Shown here piece by piece: positions 38,815-49,600 of a stretch of 64,000 bases of DNA. The stretch comes from Bugula neritina (taxonomy: Eukaryota > Bryozoa > Gymnolaemata > Cheilostomatida > Bugulidae), in assembly GCA_964035545.1 (NCBI GenBank), contig OZ037771.1, positions 8,356,408 through 8,420,407 of the forward strand. Reading direction: 5' to 3'. Each line of letters opens with the position of its first letter. Within the stretch, counting starts at the first letter, position 1. Below the pieces are notes generated by a model, which did not search any database, was not told the origin of the DNA, and saw nothing but the letters and a program-made list of their open reading frames with translations. Made by a program: the position numbers and the translations under genes.

Positions 38815-41800
38815 GGCGCGCCCATGCCGTGTGTCTTAATTTAATAAATTTACACAAATGGCTAAAATATGTATAAAATAAAGCTATTTATTTACTAATA
38901 GTTTCGCACAAAAAAGTCAAGTTGTGTTTAAATATTAAAGGATATTATGTGTTTGGTCGGGCATTTGGTGCTAATGTAGTTTATGCAATTTGTTATGAAT
39001 GTAAAAATAAATGTTATAGGAAACGTGAGAGCTCGTGTGGATCCTACTACAGCCAGCTCTAGAGATCATTTAGTTCAACAACTTGCGCCAGTCTCCACAT
39101 GGGGTACTGAGTTTATCACCTTACCAGTTCCGAGACAGGATGACCGAGGAGATTTCTTCTACATCACCGCCTCTACTGCCGGCACTAGTTTTGATGTTGC
39201 CATCAAAAACAATAATGGAGGAGCTGTCTCAGATACAACATACACTCTAGCTCAGCCAGGTGGGTACTTCTTCAATGACTGCAGTAAAACTTGCTAAAAT
39301 AAAACTTAAAATAGTAAGGAAGTTCCTATACAGGACAAAATTAGACATTTGGTCCGTCCGGTTCATAAAACTATATTTATATATTATACATGTTTAACTT
39401 CTCTAAGGCACTAATTCTGGTGGAAGATACTGCCTTTTAATAAATTTTCTTGCATAAAACTATACATTGCTATGGTTTGGTTGTGGAAACTTATGGTCCA
39501 ATCAGAGGGTTGTAGGTTGTAAACTTGTGGAGCATGTGTAGGAACCTTATGACTCATTAGAGTGTACCTGACATACATTACCCATCAACATCTGATTGCC
39601 ACTGTCTAAAATGCAGAGTTAGGAAAGATAGGCCTTGCCAATGTTTTTTTGTTATGAAATACAAATTGTCCTGCAAACAAAATTAAAATACCTCAAGAAT
39701 TATTTATGGCACAAACTTAAAAAGATAACATAAGACAAGCTTTAAGCTAATAAGCTATGCCTTGTGTTATTTTAACCAAAATAGAAAGTTCTAGCTTGCC
39801 ATACCACACACATGGTTATCATAACATCCTATAGCTGCATACATCCTATAGAATGTGATAAGGGTAGGTTATGTTGGCCAGTGATTCCTTAATATTCATA
39901 AATTTTTATTTTTGCCAAAAAGGAGGAAACGTATTAAAAATTCTTCTGTTATGTTAAGTTAAGCAAACAAATTACAATTATTTGGCTATTCATAGGGGAT
40001 TTCCAGCAAATCGAAGTTGGTAGTTTTCAATACAGCCATATTCAGTCTACTCGCCCTGTCCAAGTGTTCCAGTATGTAAAGACAACAGCTAACAAGGATT
40101 CTGACAATGCTGACCCAGCAATGATGGTAAGAGTTTCCTTTCCTTTTCTTTTATTGCTTGTGAGAGCCATCATGATACAGTGGTGTACAGTGGTGTACAG
40201 CGGTGTACAGCGGTGTACAGCGGTGTACAGCGGTGTACAGCGGTGTACAGCGGTGTACAGCGGTGTACAGCGGTGTGCAGCGGTGTACATGGTACAGTGT
40301 GTTTGAGAATATGAAATACACTAAGTGGTAGTTGTGAGATAAGCTCTCAATCAAAGACTACTAAGATTCATGAGTAGTCAACAACGGAACTTGCATAAGT
40401 TTTCTGGCTTTTACAGCTGATACCTCCAGTAGAACAATGGTCAAGGAACTACCAATTTGTTACGCCACGAACAGGGCAAGAGATCCCAGGGGGTGGTGGC
40501 TTTGAGCCCTTCCAAACTTTTGTCATGATTGCCATTGCTAGAAATGATAGAGACGGACTACGGTTAGATGGTGCTCCACTAAACAACCCTGCTTGGGTAC
40601 CCCTTACAGGTATATATGAAAAGTATACGTTTTAATTAGTGACCTTATTGCATACATATTATTAGCAATGCTATCATATGATCTTCTGCATAAAAATCTT
40701 AGTTGTTAATTGAATGAAATGCAATTGTTTATTTTACAATTTAGAAAGCTTAGTGTATATCTAACTGTATTTAATTTTTTTCTATTTTAAAATAAAGCGA
40801 CAGGTGAGTTAGGTTCAATATAATTGCTACCAACAGTTGCAGACTAGTGTGCAAGGGTCAAGGTCTAACTTTCGCTTTGTGCTCCTAAATTTTGGCCTCA
40901 AGCCATAATAACCAGGAACCTTAGTCTATTTCTTGAACTCAATTTTTTCATTGGGGGCCTGCATGCATGTATTGCAAGAAAAACTTTAAACCTTCAATTG
41001 GGCTGAGCTGAAGGTCTCTTTGTACTGTATTTATTACTGAGTTATATGAAATTGGACTATGCTACAACTGTTGAAAATCACTAGCTTACTATTGGTCATT
41101 GTTGTGTTCACATGCTATACTAACTCCATTTTTATTGGCTAAACTGCTTTGAGCATCATTACTAAATGTTGTTTACCACTGGTAGTTATACAGTTACAAT
41201 ACTTTTGCTACATATACTTTAACTCGCCAAAATGCTGCTTTATTATTTTGCTTGTAATGCCATTTGCTAGTAGCGGATTTACCCCTATGCTCACACCACT
41301 ACTGTTCTGCTAGTAGAGTGTTTGTCCCCCCTTGCTCTTAATTTACTGACTAATGCTGCTGCACTGCACGCTGACTATGAGTCTGCTACAAGGTGGCACT
41401 TGACTGGAACACATTCATTGAGCATAGAGTATTACTTGCTATAGTTTACTGTTTCAGAGAACGTAACTTACTGATGACAAAGGAAAGTTGGTTTGTGTAG
41501 TTTTAGGCTATAAAGTTAAAATGATCGTACATAGCTACAATTTTCACACAGACACCCACTGTATAAATATGGAGTAAGATAATGTAGAAAAATATGCCAA
41601 CTTAAAATTAAGATCTCTGGTTATGCTTACTGTGAGTGATCAACTGGGTGCTTATAATTTCCAGGAATAGCAATTTCTGCGACTCAAATTGAAATTGGGA
41701 CTGTTGGCAGACACAGTCTTACTCACATCGACGAAGGTGTCTACTTCCAGGCGCTTATGTATGGCCGAGCTGACAGGGAATCCTACGCCCTTCCTCTGGG

Positions 41801-44800
41801 TCAGTAGCAATATAAGATACTACTATACAGTATAATATACTACTATACAGTATAATATACTACTATACAGTATAATATACTACTATACAGTATAATATAC
41901 TACTATACAGTATAATATACTACTATACAGTATAATATACTACTATACAGTATAATATACTACTTCACAGTGTAATATACAATTATACAGTGTAACATAC
42001 ACTACAGTATAATATACTATACAGTGTAATATACTATGCAGTGTAATATACTATACGGTGTAATATACTACTATGCTGTGTAATATGCTATACAGTGTAA
42101 TATACTATACAGTGTAATATACTATACAGTGTAATATACTATACAGTATATTATACTATACAGTGTAATATACTATACAGTGTAATATACTATACAGTGT
42201 AATATACTATACAGTACAATATACAATACAGTGTAATATACAATACAGTATAATATACTATACAGTGTAATATACTGTACATTATACTATACTATACAGT
42301 ATACTATACTATACAGTGTAATATACTATACAGTATAATATACTATACAGTATAATATACTACTATACGGTGTAATATACTATACAGTGTAATATACTAT
42401 ACAGTATAATATACTATACAGTATAATATACTATACAGTGTAATATACTATAGAGTGTTGTCAAACAGGTATGAGACTGGTGGCTCAAGGCTGTGTGCCT
42501 ACCACACAGACTGATGGTGATAATATTGACAATGATTGTGACGGGTCAATTGATGAGGAGGTGTGTAATGGAATTGACGATGATATCGACGGGGTAGTAG
42601 ATGAAGATTGTGGTGGTAAGACATCATCTGGAAATAAACTAAATAGAATAATTGACTCAAAATTTCTGCATCTTATAGGCTGTGATCCTGCTATCAATAA
42701 AGTGCTGATTCAGTTGCCAAAGTTTACAAATAGAAACTGTCTAACACAAGTAGGCATAGAGATTTCTGAGGTACAAAACCAGGCACAGTATTTGTATCAA
42801 CATTACTTGCAGTAGAATGACTTCTATAGTATGTGGGTATGCAAACAATCGTCTTATAGTTATAACGTGACTGCTTGTAGATGGTGATGCATCCGGCACT
42901 GAGTTTTACGTAACTTACATGGAGAACACGGTCGAGTATCCACAAGACTTGGATCTTGAGCTTTACATCGCCGTGGTTGGATCAGAGAGGGCGACAGTAA
43001 CTGTAAGGGTGCCTCTATTTGACAACCCTAACTACGACATGACAACTATGGTTGAACCTGGTGTAGTTCAAGGCTATGGTTTAACCCATCGCTTGAGGAA
43101 TGTCAATCAAGGCATAACTGGCAATACGGTTTATGTGAGGTACGAATGCTATTTTATACTGAATAAAATACAAGTTTCAATGTATGACTGGCTTATGGGA
43201 ATGGTTAGAATAATTTCCTTCTTTGTGCTGGTTTTCGGTTCAACTATGCAGAACATGTTTGCTGATAGTTATATAACAGTAATGGTTCACTTGCTGACAT
43301 GCTTAACTTTATTTGCTGCAATTGCTATTTCGAGTGAAAGCCTGTTAAATACTTGTATTTTACAGAGCAAGTTCAGATGTTGTGGTGTATGGAGTAAACA
43401 AGGAGAAGTTTTCTAATGATGCCTTCCTGGTGTACCCCCAGAGTGCCCTTGGTACAAACTACTACACTTGTTCCTGGGCCCCTTCAACTTTAGACACTGA
43501 GTTTGCTGTTGTAGCCACTGCAGATAGTACTACGGTATGATGCCATATATATGTGCGTGCGTGCGTGTGTGTATGCGTGTGTGCGTGTGTGTGTAGTCTT
43601 TTTAAATTTAAATTTTTCAAAATTGTAAACAGCTATAAAATGGTGTTGTACTTATACTTTAGGTTACCATAACACTACCAAACAACAGAGCCAACCTACA
43701 AGTTGAGGCAAATGGAAATGTTTACTCTAGTGGGCAGAGCTTCACAGTTACACTTGACAGGTTCCAGGTGTATCAGGGCCAGAGTGAGGGGGATCTGACG
43801 GGCACCCGAGTGCAAGCTAATCGTGGAGTTGCAGTCTACTCAGGAAATGTGAGAACACTTATTGAGTACTCTGCCTCCAGAGATCATTTAGTCCAACAGA
43901 TGCTCCCTACTGGTAAGTCTTACTCTATGTAGCCTCAGTAAATCTGTCCCCAGTATATAAGCCTTTTTACAAGCAATACACAAAACTAGGTATAACAATA
44001 ATATAAATTATATAATTATTTAAGTGTAAACTAGCTCTTTTTAAAAAACCTAACACGTTTTGTGCTCTGATTAAAACTGCTCGCTAATTTACAATAATAC
44101 AAAGCAACAGAAACATGCAGTTTAAATTATACCAATATCAGTTAAAATGCCCGTGATTTCTGCACAGGTGCATATGGCACAACTTTCCAAGTGGTTCCTT
44201 TCCCTGACAGAACTGTTGGTGATAGCTTAAAGATTGTTGCTAGCACTTCAAACACTGAAGTGTCTGTCAATGGAATCCGCATAGACACACTGGGAGCTGG
44301 AGAGTTCGCTTCATACCCACTGAGGTAATATTGAATGACGTAATATTATACAATACTGTGACTAATTAAAGTTGCTTTATTTATATTTTATTATAAATTG
44401 TATAATTGAACAGCAAAAATCTTTAATAATACATTAATTAGTGCATTTAAAAATTCCTCATTATACAATTATAATTTCCTGATTGTGTTGAGAAGACAAC
44501 TCTAATACTCTGATAATGGTCTATATTCAAGATTAAATCATTCTGTAGTATACTTTAATATGCTGTGATTCGCGACAAAACTCTTGCTCCATAACCGTCC
44601 CTTATATTTTTGCAGAAGATTAAAAATGAGATGTTTTTGACATAATTAATTTTAGCTCTTCAAGCAGCGTTACCCTGACTGCAAGCAACCCAGTTATGGT
44701 TGTCCAGTTTGTCAAATCTCAAAATGGCCGTGACAACACTGAGAAAGCCGATCCTTCTATGTTCATCGTACCTTCAGTAGACAACTACGTAACCAGTGCT

Positions 44801-45736
44801 ACCTTCGCCACCCCAGTGTACACTGGAGGTAGAGATCCCGACGAAGACTACATCAACTTTGTCACCCTCATCATTCTAAATGGACAGCAAGGTTAGCTTT
44901 GAGCCCAATACTGCATAGATCTAATAATACTCAAGTATTCTATAAATCATCATCTTGATACATGTGTGCTAACTACATATATTCAACCGATACTAAACAC
45001 AAATGAACACATACTAAATGTCATCTACATGTAGAGTCCAGGCTGTCCAACAGGCGGCCCCAGCCCCCAGCCTACATTTATGTGGCCTTCAAGGGCATAA
45101 CAAATAAAATTATTTTTCGCACAATTAATAATTAGATGAAAAAATCACTTCCTAAATGTCTTATTTATATGCATGTTATAACAAATGCAGCCTGCAGTAA
45201 CCATTATGACTTAATAATGTAACGATTCATAAGAATTTAGAATAAAGTATTTTGAAAGTTTTGATGCTGTGGCCTTCAGCTCAAACTAACTTTTACAATG
45301 TGGCCCTCACCACTGGAATATTCCCCCTCAGTGGCCCGCAGTGTGAAAAGATTGGACACCCCTGATTATGTAGACTATAAAATCATTGGTTAAAAACTGC
45401 AATGGATATCAAGATTGGTATTAACGATTAACAAAAAATAGAACCATCTTTTGGTCTTAGTAGTATTTTAGAGTTTATTTTATGCTGATAGAAAGTTCTT
45501 TTAGTAAACAAACTCAATTTTAATATATTCCAGGTAATGTGAGGGTTAATGGGAACAGCCTGGTGAATCCGGACTGGCAGCGAGCAGGCAACTCTAACTA
45601 CTTCACCACCACCTTTACAGTAGAAAGTGGACGAAGCCACACTGTAACTACCACCTCCGGGGCTAGTTTCTACGGCAGACTATATGGACGTGCCGACAGA
45701 GAGTCTTATGCCTTCCCTATCGGCTTTAGGTTTTAG
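28332..45736 (+). CDS. Secreted three-module IgGFc-binding-domain protein with MopE-like linkers (23 exons, ~1398 aa)
   Basis: Exons: 28332-28383, 30607-30780, 31641-31744, 31967-32138, 32393-32535, 33046-33202, 34892-35028, 35246-35422, 35886-36098, 37209-37424, 37755-38043, 38382-38624, 39020-39259, 39996-40126, 40417-40609, 41665-41799, 42469-42615, 42881-43139, 43366-43534, 43663-43912, 44168-44324, 44656-44891, 45534-45736. All phases join without a stop. Exon 1 is a signal peptide (MKVCYLVALLASVLTSS). The rest is three copies of the domain at the N-terminus of FCGBP-type proteins (family IgGFc_binding), each ending in a near-identical YGRADRESYA motif, and separated by two Asp-rich linkers. 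No transmembrane segment follows, so the product is probably extracellular, perhaps in mucus or haemolymph; function is inferred from family only. The exon 2 start was chosen by analogy with exon 18 (both gtag|at then a Gly-rich strand); starts at 30523 or 30529 also keep phase. Polyadenylation signal at 46384. Confidence 0.88.
28384..30606. other. Intron 1 of the IgGFc-binding gene
   Basis: AT-rich, with no recognised exon. A TATA-like tataaaag lies at 30578-30585, about 30 bp before the exon 2 acceptor. A stronger-looking acceptor at 30468 (tttttcgttacag) would bring an immediate in-frame stop. Confidence 0.5.
32610..33040 (+). repeat. 30-bp minisatellite abutting IgGFc exon 6
   Basis: About 14 units of tactacatatactagtactt followed by ctacactgag fill most of intron 5 and run into the exon 6 acceptor (tactctacag|attg at 33046). 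Two or three units are 27 bp. Minus-strand frames here are artefacts. Confidence 0.92.
33203..34690 (+). repeat. 29-bp minisatellite starting at the exon 6 donor (~51 copies)
   Basis: The unit gtaatgttatattcagtggt plus aatatatag begins at the first intron base. Every unit ends atag and the next begins gtaatg, reproducing the real donor (attatag|gtaatg). Variant units (gctaat, actcag, gataat, gtaatata) recur in the same order at 33203, 33464 and again near 34340, indicating a higher-order repeat of about nine units. Confidence 0.93.
36196..36355. mobile_element. MITE family A, copy 5 (diverged)
   Basis: The left end tagtgcagtatagaataatt is followed by ctaatagcctaag, and the right end is tttttctattactacacat, an inverted counterpart. 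It lies in IgGFc intron 9. Confidence 0.55.
37236..37328 (+). other. MopE-like acidic metal-binding linker 1
   Basis: Two DxDxDG-type loops in tandem: DGVDNDCDGQVDEESC, then VDDDGDGRIDEDC. The paired Asp loops closing on Cys are the hallmark of the putative metal-binding motif family named after MopE (copper) and also resemble calcium loops. The linker joins modules 1 and 2. Which metal is bound is unknown. Confidence 0.8.
38735..38820 (+). repeat. gt/gcgt microsatellite
   Basis: A (gt)n tract interrupted by (gcgt)n, in IgGFc intron 12. A similar, shorter tract lies at 43550-43595 in intron 19. Confidence 0.85.
40181..40288 (+). repeat. 10-bp array (cggtgtacag), ~11 copies
   Basis: A near-perfect decamer array about 50 bp after the exon 14 donor. 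It produces spurious open frames on both strands. Confidence 0.92.
41807..42455 (+). repeat. Compound 20-bp and 17-bp array (ctactatacagtataatata)
   Basis: The array fills almost all of IgGFc intron 16, from 7 bp after the donor to about 13 bp before the acceptor at 42469. It starts as a regular 20-bp array and shifts to 17-bp units (ctatacagtgtaatata). It separates module 2 from the second Asp-rich linker. Confidence 0.9.
42513..42611 (+). other. MopE-like acidic metal-binding linker 2
   Basis: DGDNIDNDCDGSIDEEVC followed by IDDDIDGVVDEDC: the same two-loop pattern as linker 1 with the same Cys placement, joining modules 2 and 3. It follows directly on the YGRADRESYA end of module 2, so module plus linker behaves as a repeated cassette. 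Confidence 0.82.
42612..45736 (+). other. IgGFc-binding module 3 and C-terminus (exons 17-23)
   Basis: The module opens with EFYVTYMENTVE. It contains VVVYGVNKEKFSNDAFLVYP, ITLPNN, AVYSGNVR, SRDHLVQQMLPTG and ADPSMFIVP, and ends YGRADRESYAFPIGFRF then stop. The protein ends right after the third module, with no membrane anchor or VWD/TIL domain as found in vertebrate FCGBP. Confidence 0.85.
45039..45364. mobile_element. hAT-like non-autonomous remnant
   Basis: The left end is caggctgtccaacaggcggc. The right end, reversed, is caggggtgtccaatcttttc followed by acactgcgggccact. Such CAGGGGTGTCCAA ends with 'ggcccgc' subterminal words are common in animal hAT-derived elements. I saw no clear 8-bp target duplication. 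It lies in IgGFc intron 22. Confidence 0.55.
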
Positions 45737-46268
45737 TTTGTTCCAAGTTGACACTTGTAAGATATCAGTAATGACTTTTGAAAAGTAAGAAATTTATCAC
45801 AGATTATTATTTTTACTATATCATGGTGAATAACATAGAGTTGTTTAGAACTCAATCAGCTAAAATAAGTTTTAGGGAAGAATCTTCATTGTCACTTTAG
45901 TTTCATGGGTATATAAGGATGTACATATCTTGAAGCATGGTTTATATACGCATGTGGATACATACCTGCATACTTATGTAATTAGCAGCTCATTGTATAT
46001 TACAACCATATACTAAATCACATTCTTTAACATCTGTGAATTTCTATATAATCTTATTTTATAATTTTTTGGCTTTTAGATATTATGATCACTGGTTTTA
46101 CTATAGATAAATTATATTTACATACGGTTAATAATTAGCAGTTTTGATAATTAGGTAGATTTTACAACTCTATATTTTCATTTTCCAATTAGTGAGCTAT
46201 GCTGTTTACAAACATTTTATCTCAAGACTTGGCTATAATTTTACACATGCTTTTATGGGAAGATAATT

Positions 46269-46389
46269 TTATTCATGACATTGCTATTGGCTGGTAAATT
46301 ACCCTTTACTGTCGCATTACAACAGTGCTCTAGGTAGCATGAAGACATGAGTTTTGAATTATTGCAAATAGATGGATGATTTTAATAAA
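46269..46389. other. Convergent polyadenylation signals
   Basis: A plus-strand aataaa at 46384-46389 (IgGFc-binding gene) and a minus-strand aataaa (tttatt at about 46269) for the fusion gene lie past one another. If both are used, the two 3'UTRs overlap by roughly 100 bp. Confidence 0.4.
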
Positions 46390-46607
46390 GTTTGAAAAGC
46401 TGTGCTGAGATTTGACTCAAGAAGTTGTTTAAACAAACTACAAGGCTAGATAACTTGTTAGTTTCAGCTAATTATATTTTATACTTGCACATAACTTATA
46501 ACATAATACCAATCAATTGTGAATGTAAGACATAAATTTTTTAAACACCTTGTTGCTCATAAAAATGTCAATTATAATGAACTCAAGCTTGGGTAAATGA
46601 AACATCA

Positions 46608-49600
46608 TTAGCGCTGGAGAGATTCTTCTTTCATGCTGGTAATTCGACTCAATGATGGTGACTTCATCAATTCGTTGAAAAGAGTTTTTTCACTGGAATT
46701 CAACGCCATCAGAGGTCTAAGACTAGACAATAAACTCTTGAATAGATCAGGAAACATAATCTCTTGACTGGCCAGCAACTGCTTAACCCTGTGTCGTTCC
46801 TAAAACACAAGAGAAAATGTCAACTACACCAATACAGCCAGCCAATGTAAAACCTTTGTCCACTGTAGAAAATATTACAATTGTAATAGCTGTTAAATGC
46901 AGGAGACTTTCCATGAACTTAGTCACAAATCTTTGCAGAAAGGTAAACAGTTTAGAAAAGAATAAGCATTTTTAAACACTCAATTTTTGAATAGAACAAA
47001 ATTTATATCTTGGGATTCATTCATCAATAAATACCTTAGGTTGTTCAAAGCAAGCTGGACAGTTTTCGGCAATAATAGGCAGCTTTTGCGTTTCCGCAAA
47101 ATCTCGGAGACTCTTTTCTCTTAGATATACAAGTGGCCGGATGACTCTTAAGTCACCTTCAGCGACTGTATAATGGGCTTTCATTGTTCTGAGTAATCCA
47201 TTGTGAAATACCGACATCAGAAAACTGGCAAAAATACCAACAAGCATATAAATTCCTTTTTATGTGATGGACAATTTACCTAATAAAATTTTACCTTAAA
47301 GTATTTTCTGAGAATATTTACAGGTATTTTGATGGTTCATTGAATACAGCCATATCATATAGCAAAAGTAACGTCTTTTTTACGTTTTATTATGAAAAGA
47401 TTGAAAATACTGGAAATGTACAGTTCGAGGTAAAAGGTGCAGTAATAGAGAAATTGAAAAAAGCCTGGGTTCTAGATTAGAGTTATAGCAACAAAAATGA
47501 TGTTCTCATGATACCTTCAACCTGAGCTCCAATCAAAAATATATTAAAAACATTAAAAATCATGGGCCAATAAAATTTCCCTATTACTGCACAGTTTAAG
47601 GCTTTAAGCTATATCTTTAGCAATCTCTTGTTGTGTAGTCTAGTAGCTGATTGGTAGGAATATGGCTACGTGTCTGCAGGGCTATAGACACAGACAAGCT
47701 AGTATATCACGGAGAGGATACGATGAGCACAACAAACAGTTTAGCTAACATAATTAAACAGTGATGCCTATTGCTTATTACTCGGAGTGACAATGCACCC
47801 AACCAGTTTATGTTACACACTGCAAAACAGAGACAGAAATAAAATATTTTCAAGGATTATAATAGCTTGAAGAACAAAAATGTATATTGATCGAAATTAT
47901 TTTTTTAAACTAGAAGCAGCTGTAATTAATGCTTCTTATTATTAGCTTGATATGTTTTGGCGATTATTCAGTAATTGACAAGTAGACCAGCAAATTTCAT
48001 TACATATAATATTGTATATAATTGACAGTAATGGTGGAAGGCTAATACTTTACAAACCATATTTCAAAATGTTTTATAGCAAATAGCAAAGATGAGTATG
48101 TGTTATGAATGTTGCTTTTATTCCATTATTCCAATAGTTTAAAGATGGAGAGTGTAGCATGCTTTACGCCATGTCACATGTGGTGTCGGAAACACATATT
48201 AGACTGTTTTCAGAGTAATAAACAATTATTTTCAAACAGATGTTAATTGACTGTGATGATTAATTAATTAAAAAAGTAAATATATACTAAAGTTTTAATT
48301 ACAAAATGGTAAAATTACTTTCATATATTTCAAACAAAAACAAGTACAAAGATAAATCATGTAACAAAGTGAACTTTGTTATGAAGGACATTGAAGGAAT
48401 AGGAGTTGCTCAACAAACTCCATTTAATCGCCTTTCCATCCTCTGTCTGGTTCTCCTGGAACCACGTCTTGACCGAGATCTAGAGGATTTGCGTGACGAT
48501 TTTTTAGCTTTTCTACTTCGTGTACGTTTGCCACGTACAGAGGGTTTTTTTCTCAAGGATGAACGAGAAGTTTTCCTACCACGCTGTGATTTCTTTTTAA
48601 ATAACTTATTAATTACACTAGCACTAAAAGAATAGAAAAATAAGGCATTTTGAGTACAAAGAAAAGAAGTGGAATAAAATAATGTAATGAGTTGCGCTGT
48701 AGAAATGATACGTTAAAAGACTATACATTGAGGGAAAGCAGTATTAAGTTTAAAATACCTTATAAAGACACTTGTCAATGTGCCACACTTGTAGCAGTAG
48801 CCTCGAGCCATTGTCGCGCCATTTGGCACAACTCTAGTTTTAGTATCACACTGCATAGTCTTCTTTTCACAAGTGAAACAGTATGCACAGATTTGCACGC
48901 ATTTACTCTTTGAACGCATCTTATATTTTGCATATGACTATTAATCTAAGCTGTTCAAATGCTCCGATCCTGTTGGTGCAATTATTTAAAAACTAAAAGC
49001 TTGACCTGCAACTTCAATGATGTCATCGAAAATGTAGACTTTAAATGGCTTCCTGTTAGATTCTATCAAACCATTTATGACAAGTATACACAATGGAGAC
49101 TCATTGCTAGCTTGTTTGAAAATATCATAAATACCATTGAAATGTGAAAATCAAAAACATTTACGGCAACAAAATAATAATTATTCTGAGTATATAAAAT
49201 GAGTATTAACATAATAGTACAGCAATAAATATTGTGTGCCTATGCATTTCTATCAGCAAGCAATGTGCAAATTTGCTGTTTCAAAAAAGGCATAGATTTT
49301 AATAAATATAGCAAAGCAACAGCAGTCAATCTGTTAATATAAGTAATCAGTACTAATACTGATTACTAAGCACTAGTACTGATTATTAAGTACTAGTATT
49401 GATTACTAAGCACTAGTATTGATTACTAAGTACTAGTACTGATTACTAAGCACTAGTACTGATTATTAAGTACTAGTATTGATTACTAAGCACTAGTATT
49501 GATTACTAAGTACTAGTACTGATTACTAAGCACTAGTACTGATTACTAAGTACTAGTACTGATTACTAAGCACTAGTACTGATTACTAAGCACTAGTACT

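Larger units (their letters stand above)
37329..41799 (+). other. IgGFc-binding module 2 (exons 10-16)
   Basis: The module opens with EYVIMFMENN. It contains VVYGINKQTWSTDGFLALP, ITMPNRD, STKPIAVFSGNVR, SRDHLVQQLAP, WGTEFITLPVPRQ and DPAMM, and closes with YGRADRESYALPLG. It is the most typical of the three copies relative to what I know of the family. Confidence 0.87.

Noticed and set aside
40042-40354. Tyr/Thr/Cys-rich frames on both strands
   Set aside because: Generated by the cggtgtacag decamer array.
48306-48635. Plus-strand 109-codon frame
   Set aside because: It is the antisense shadow of the Arg/Ser-rich exon of the nested minus-strand gene, which has the better features (zinc ribbon, matched splice phase).
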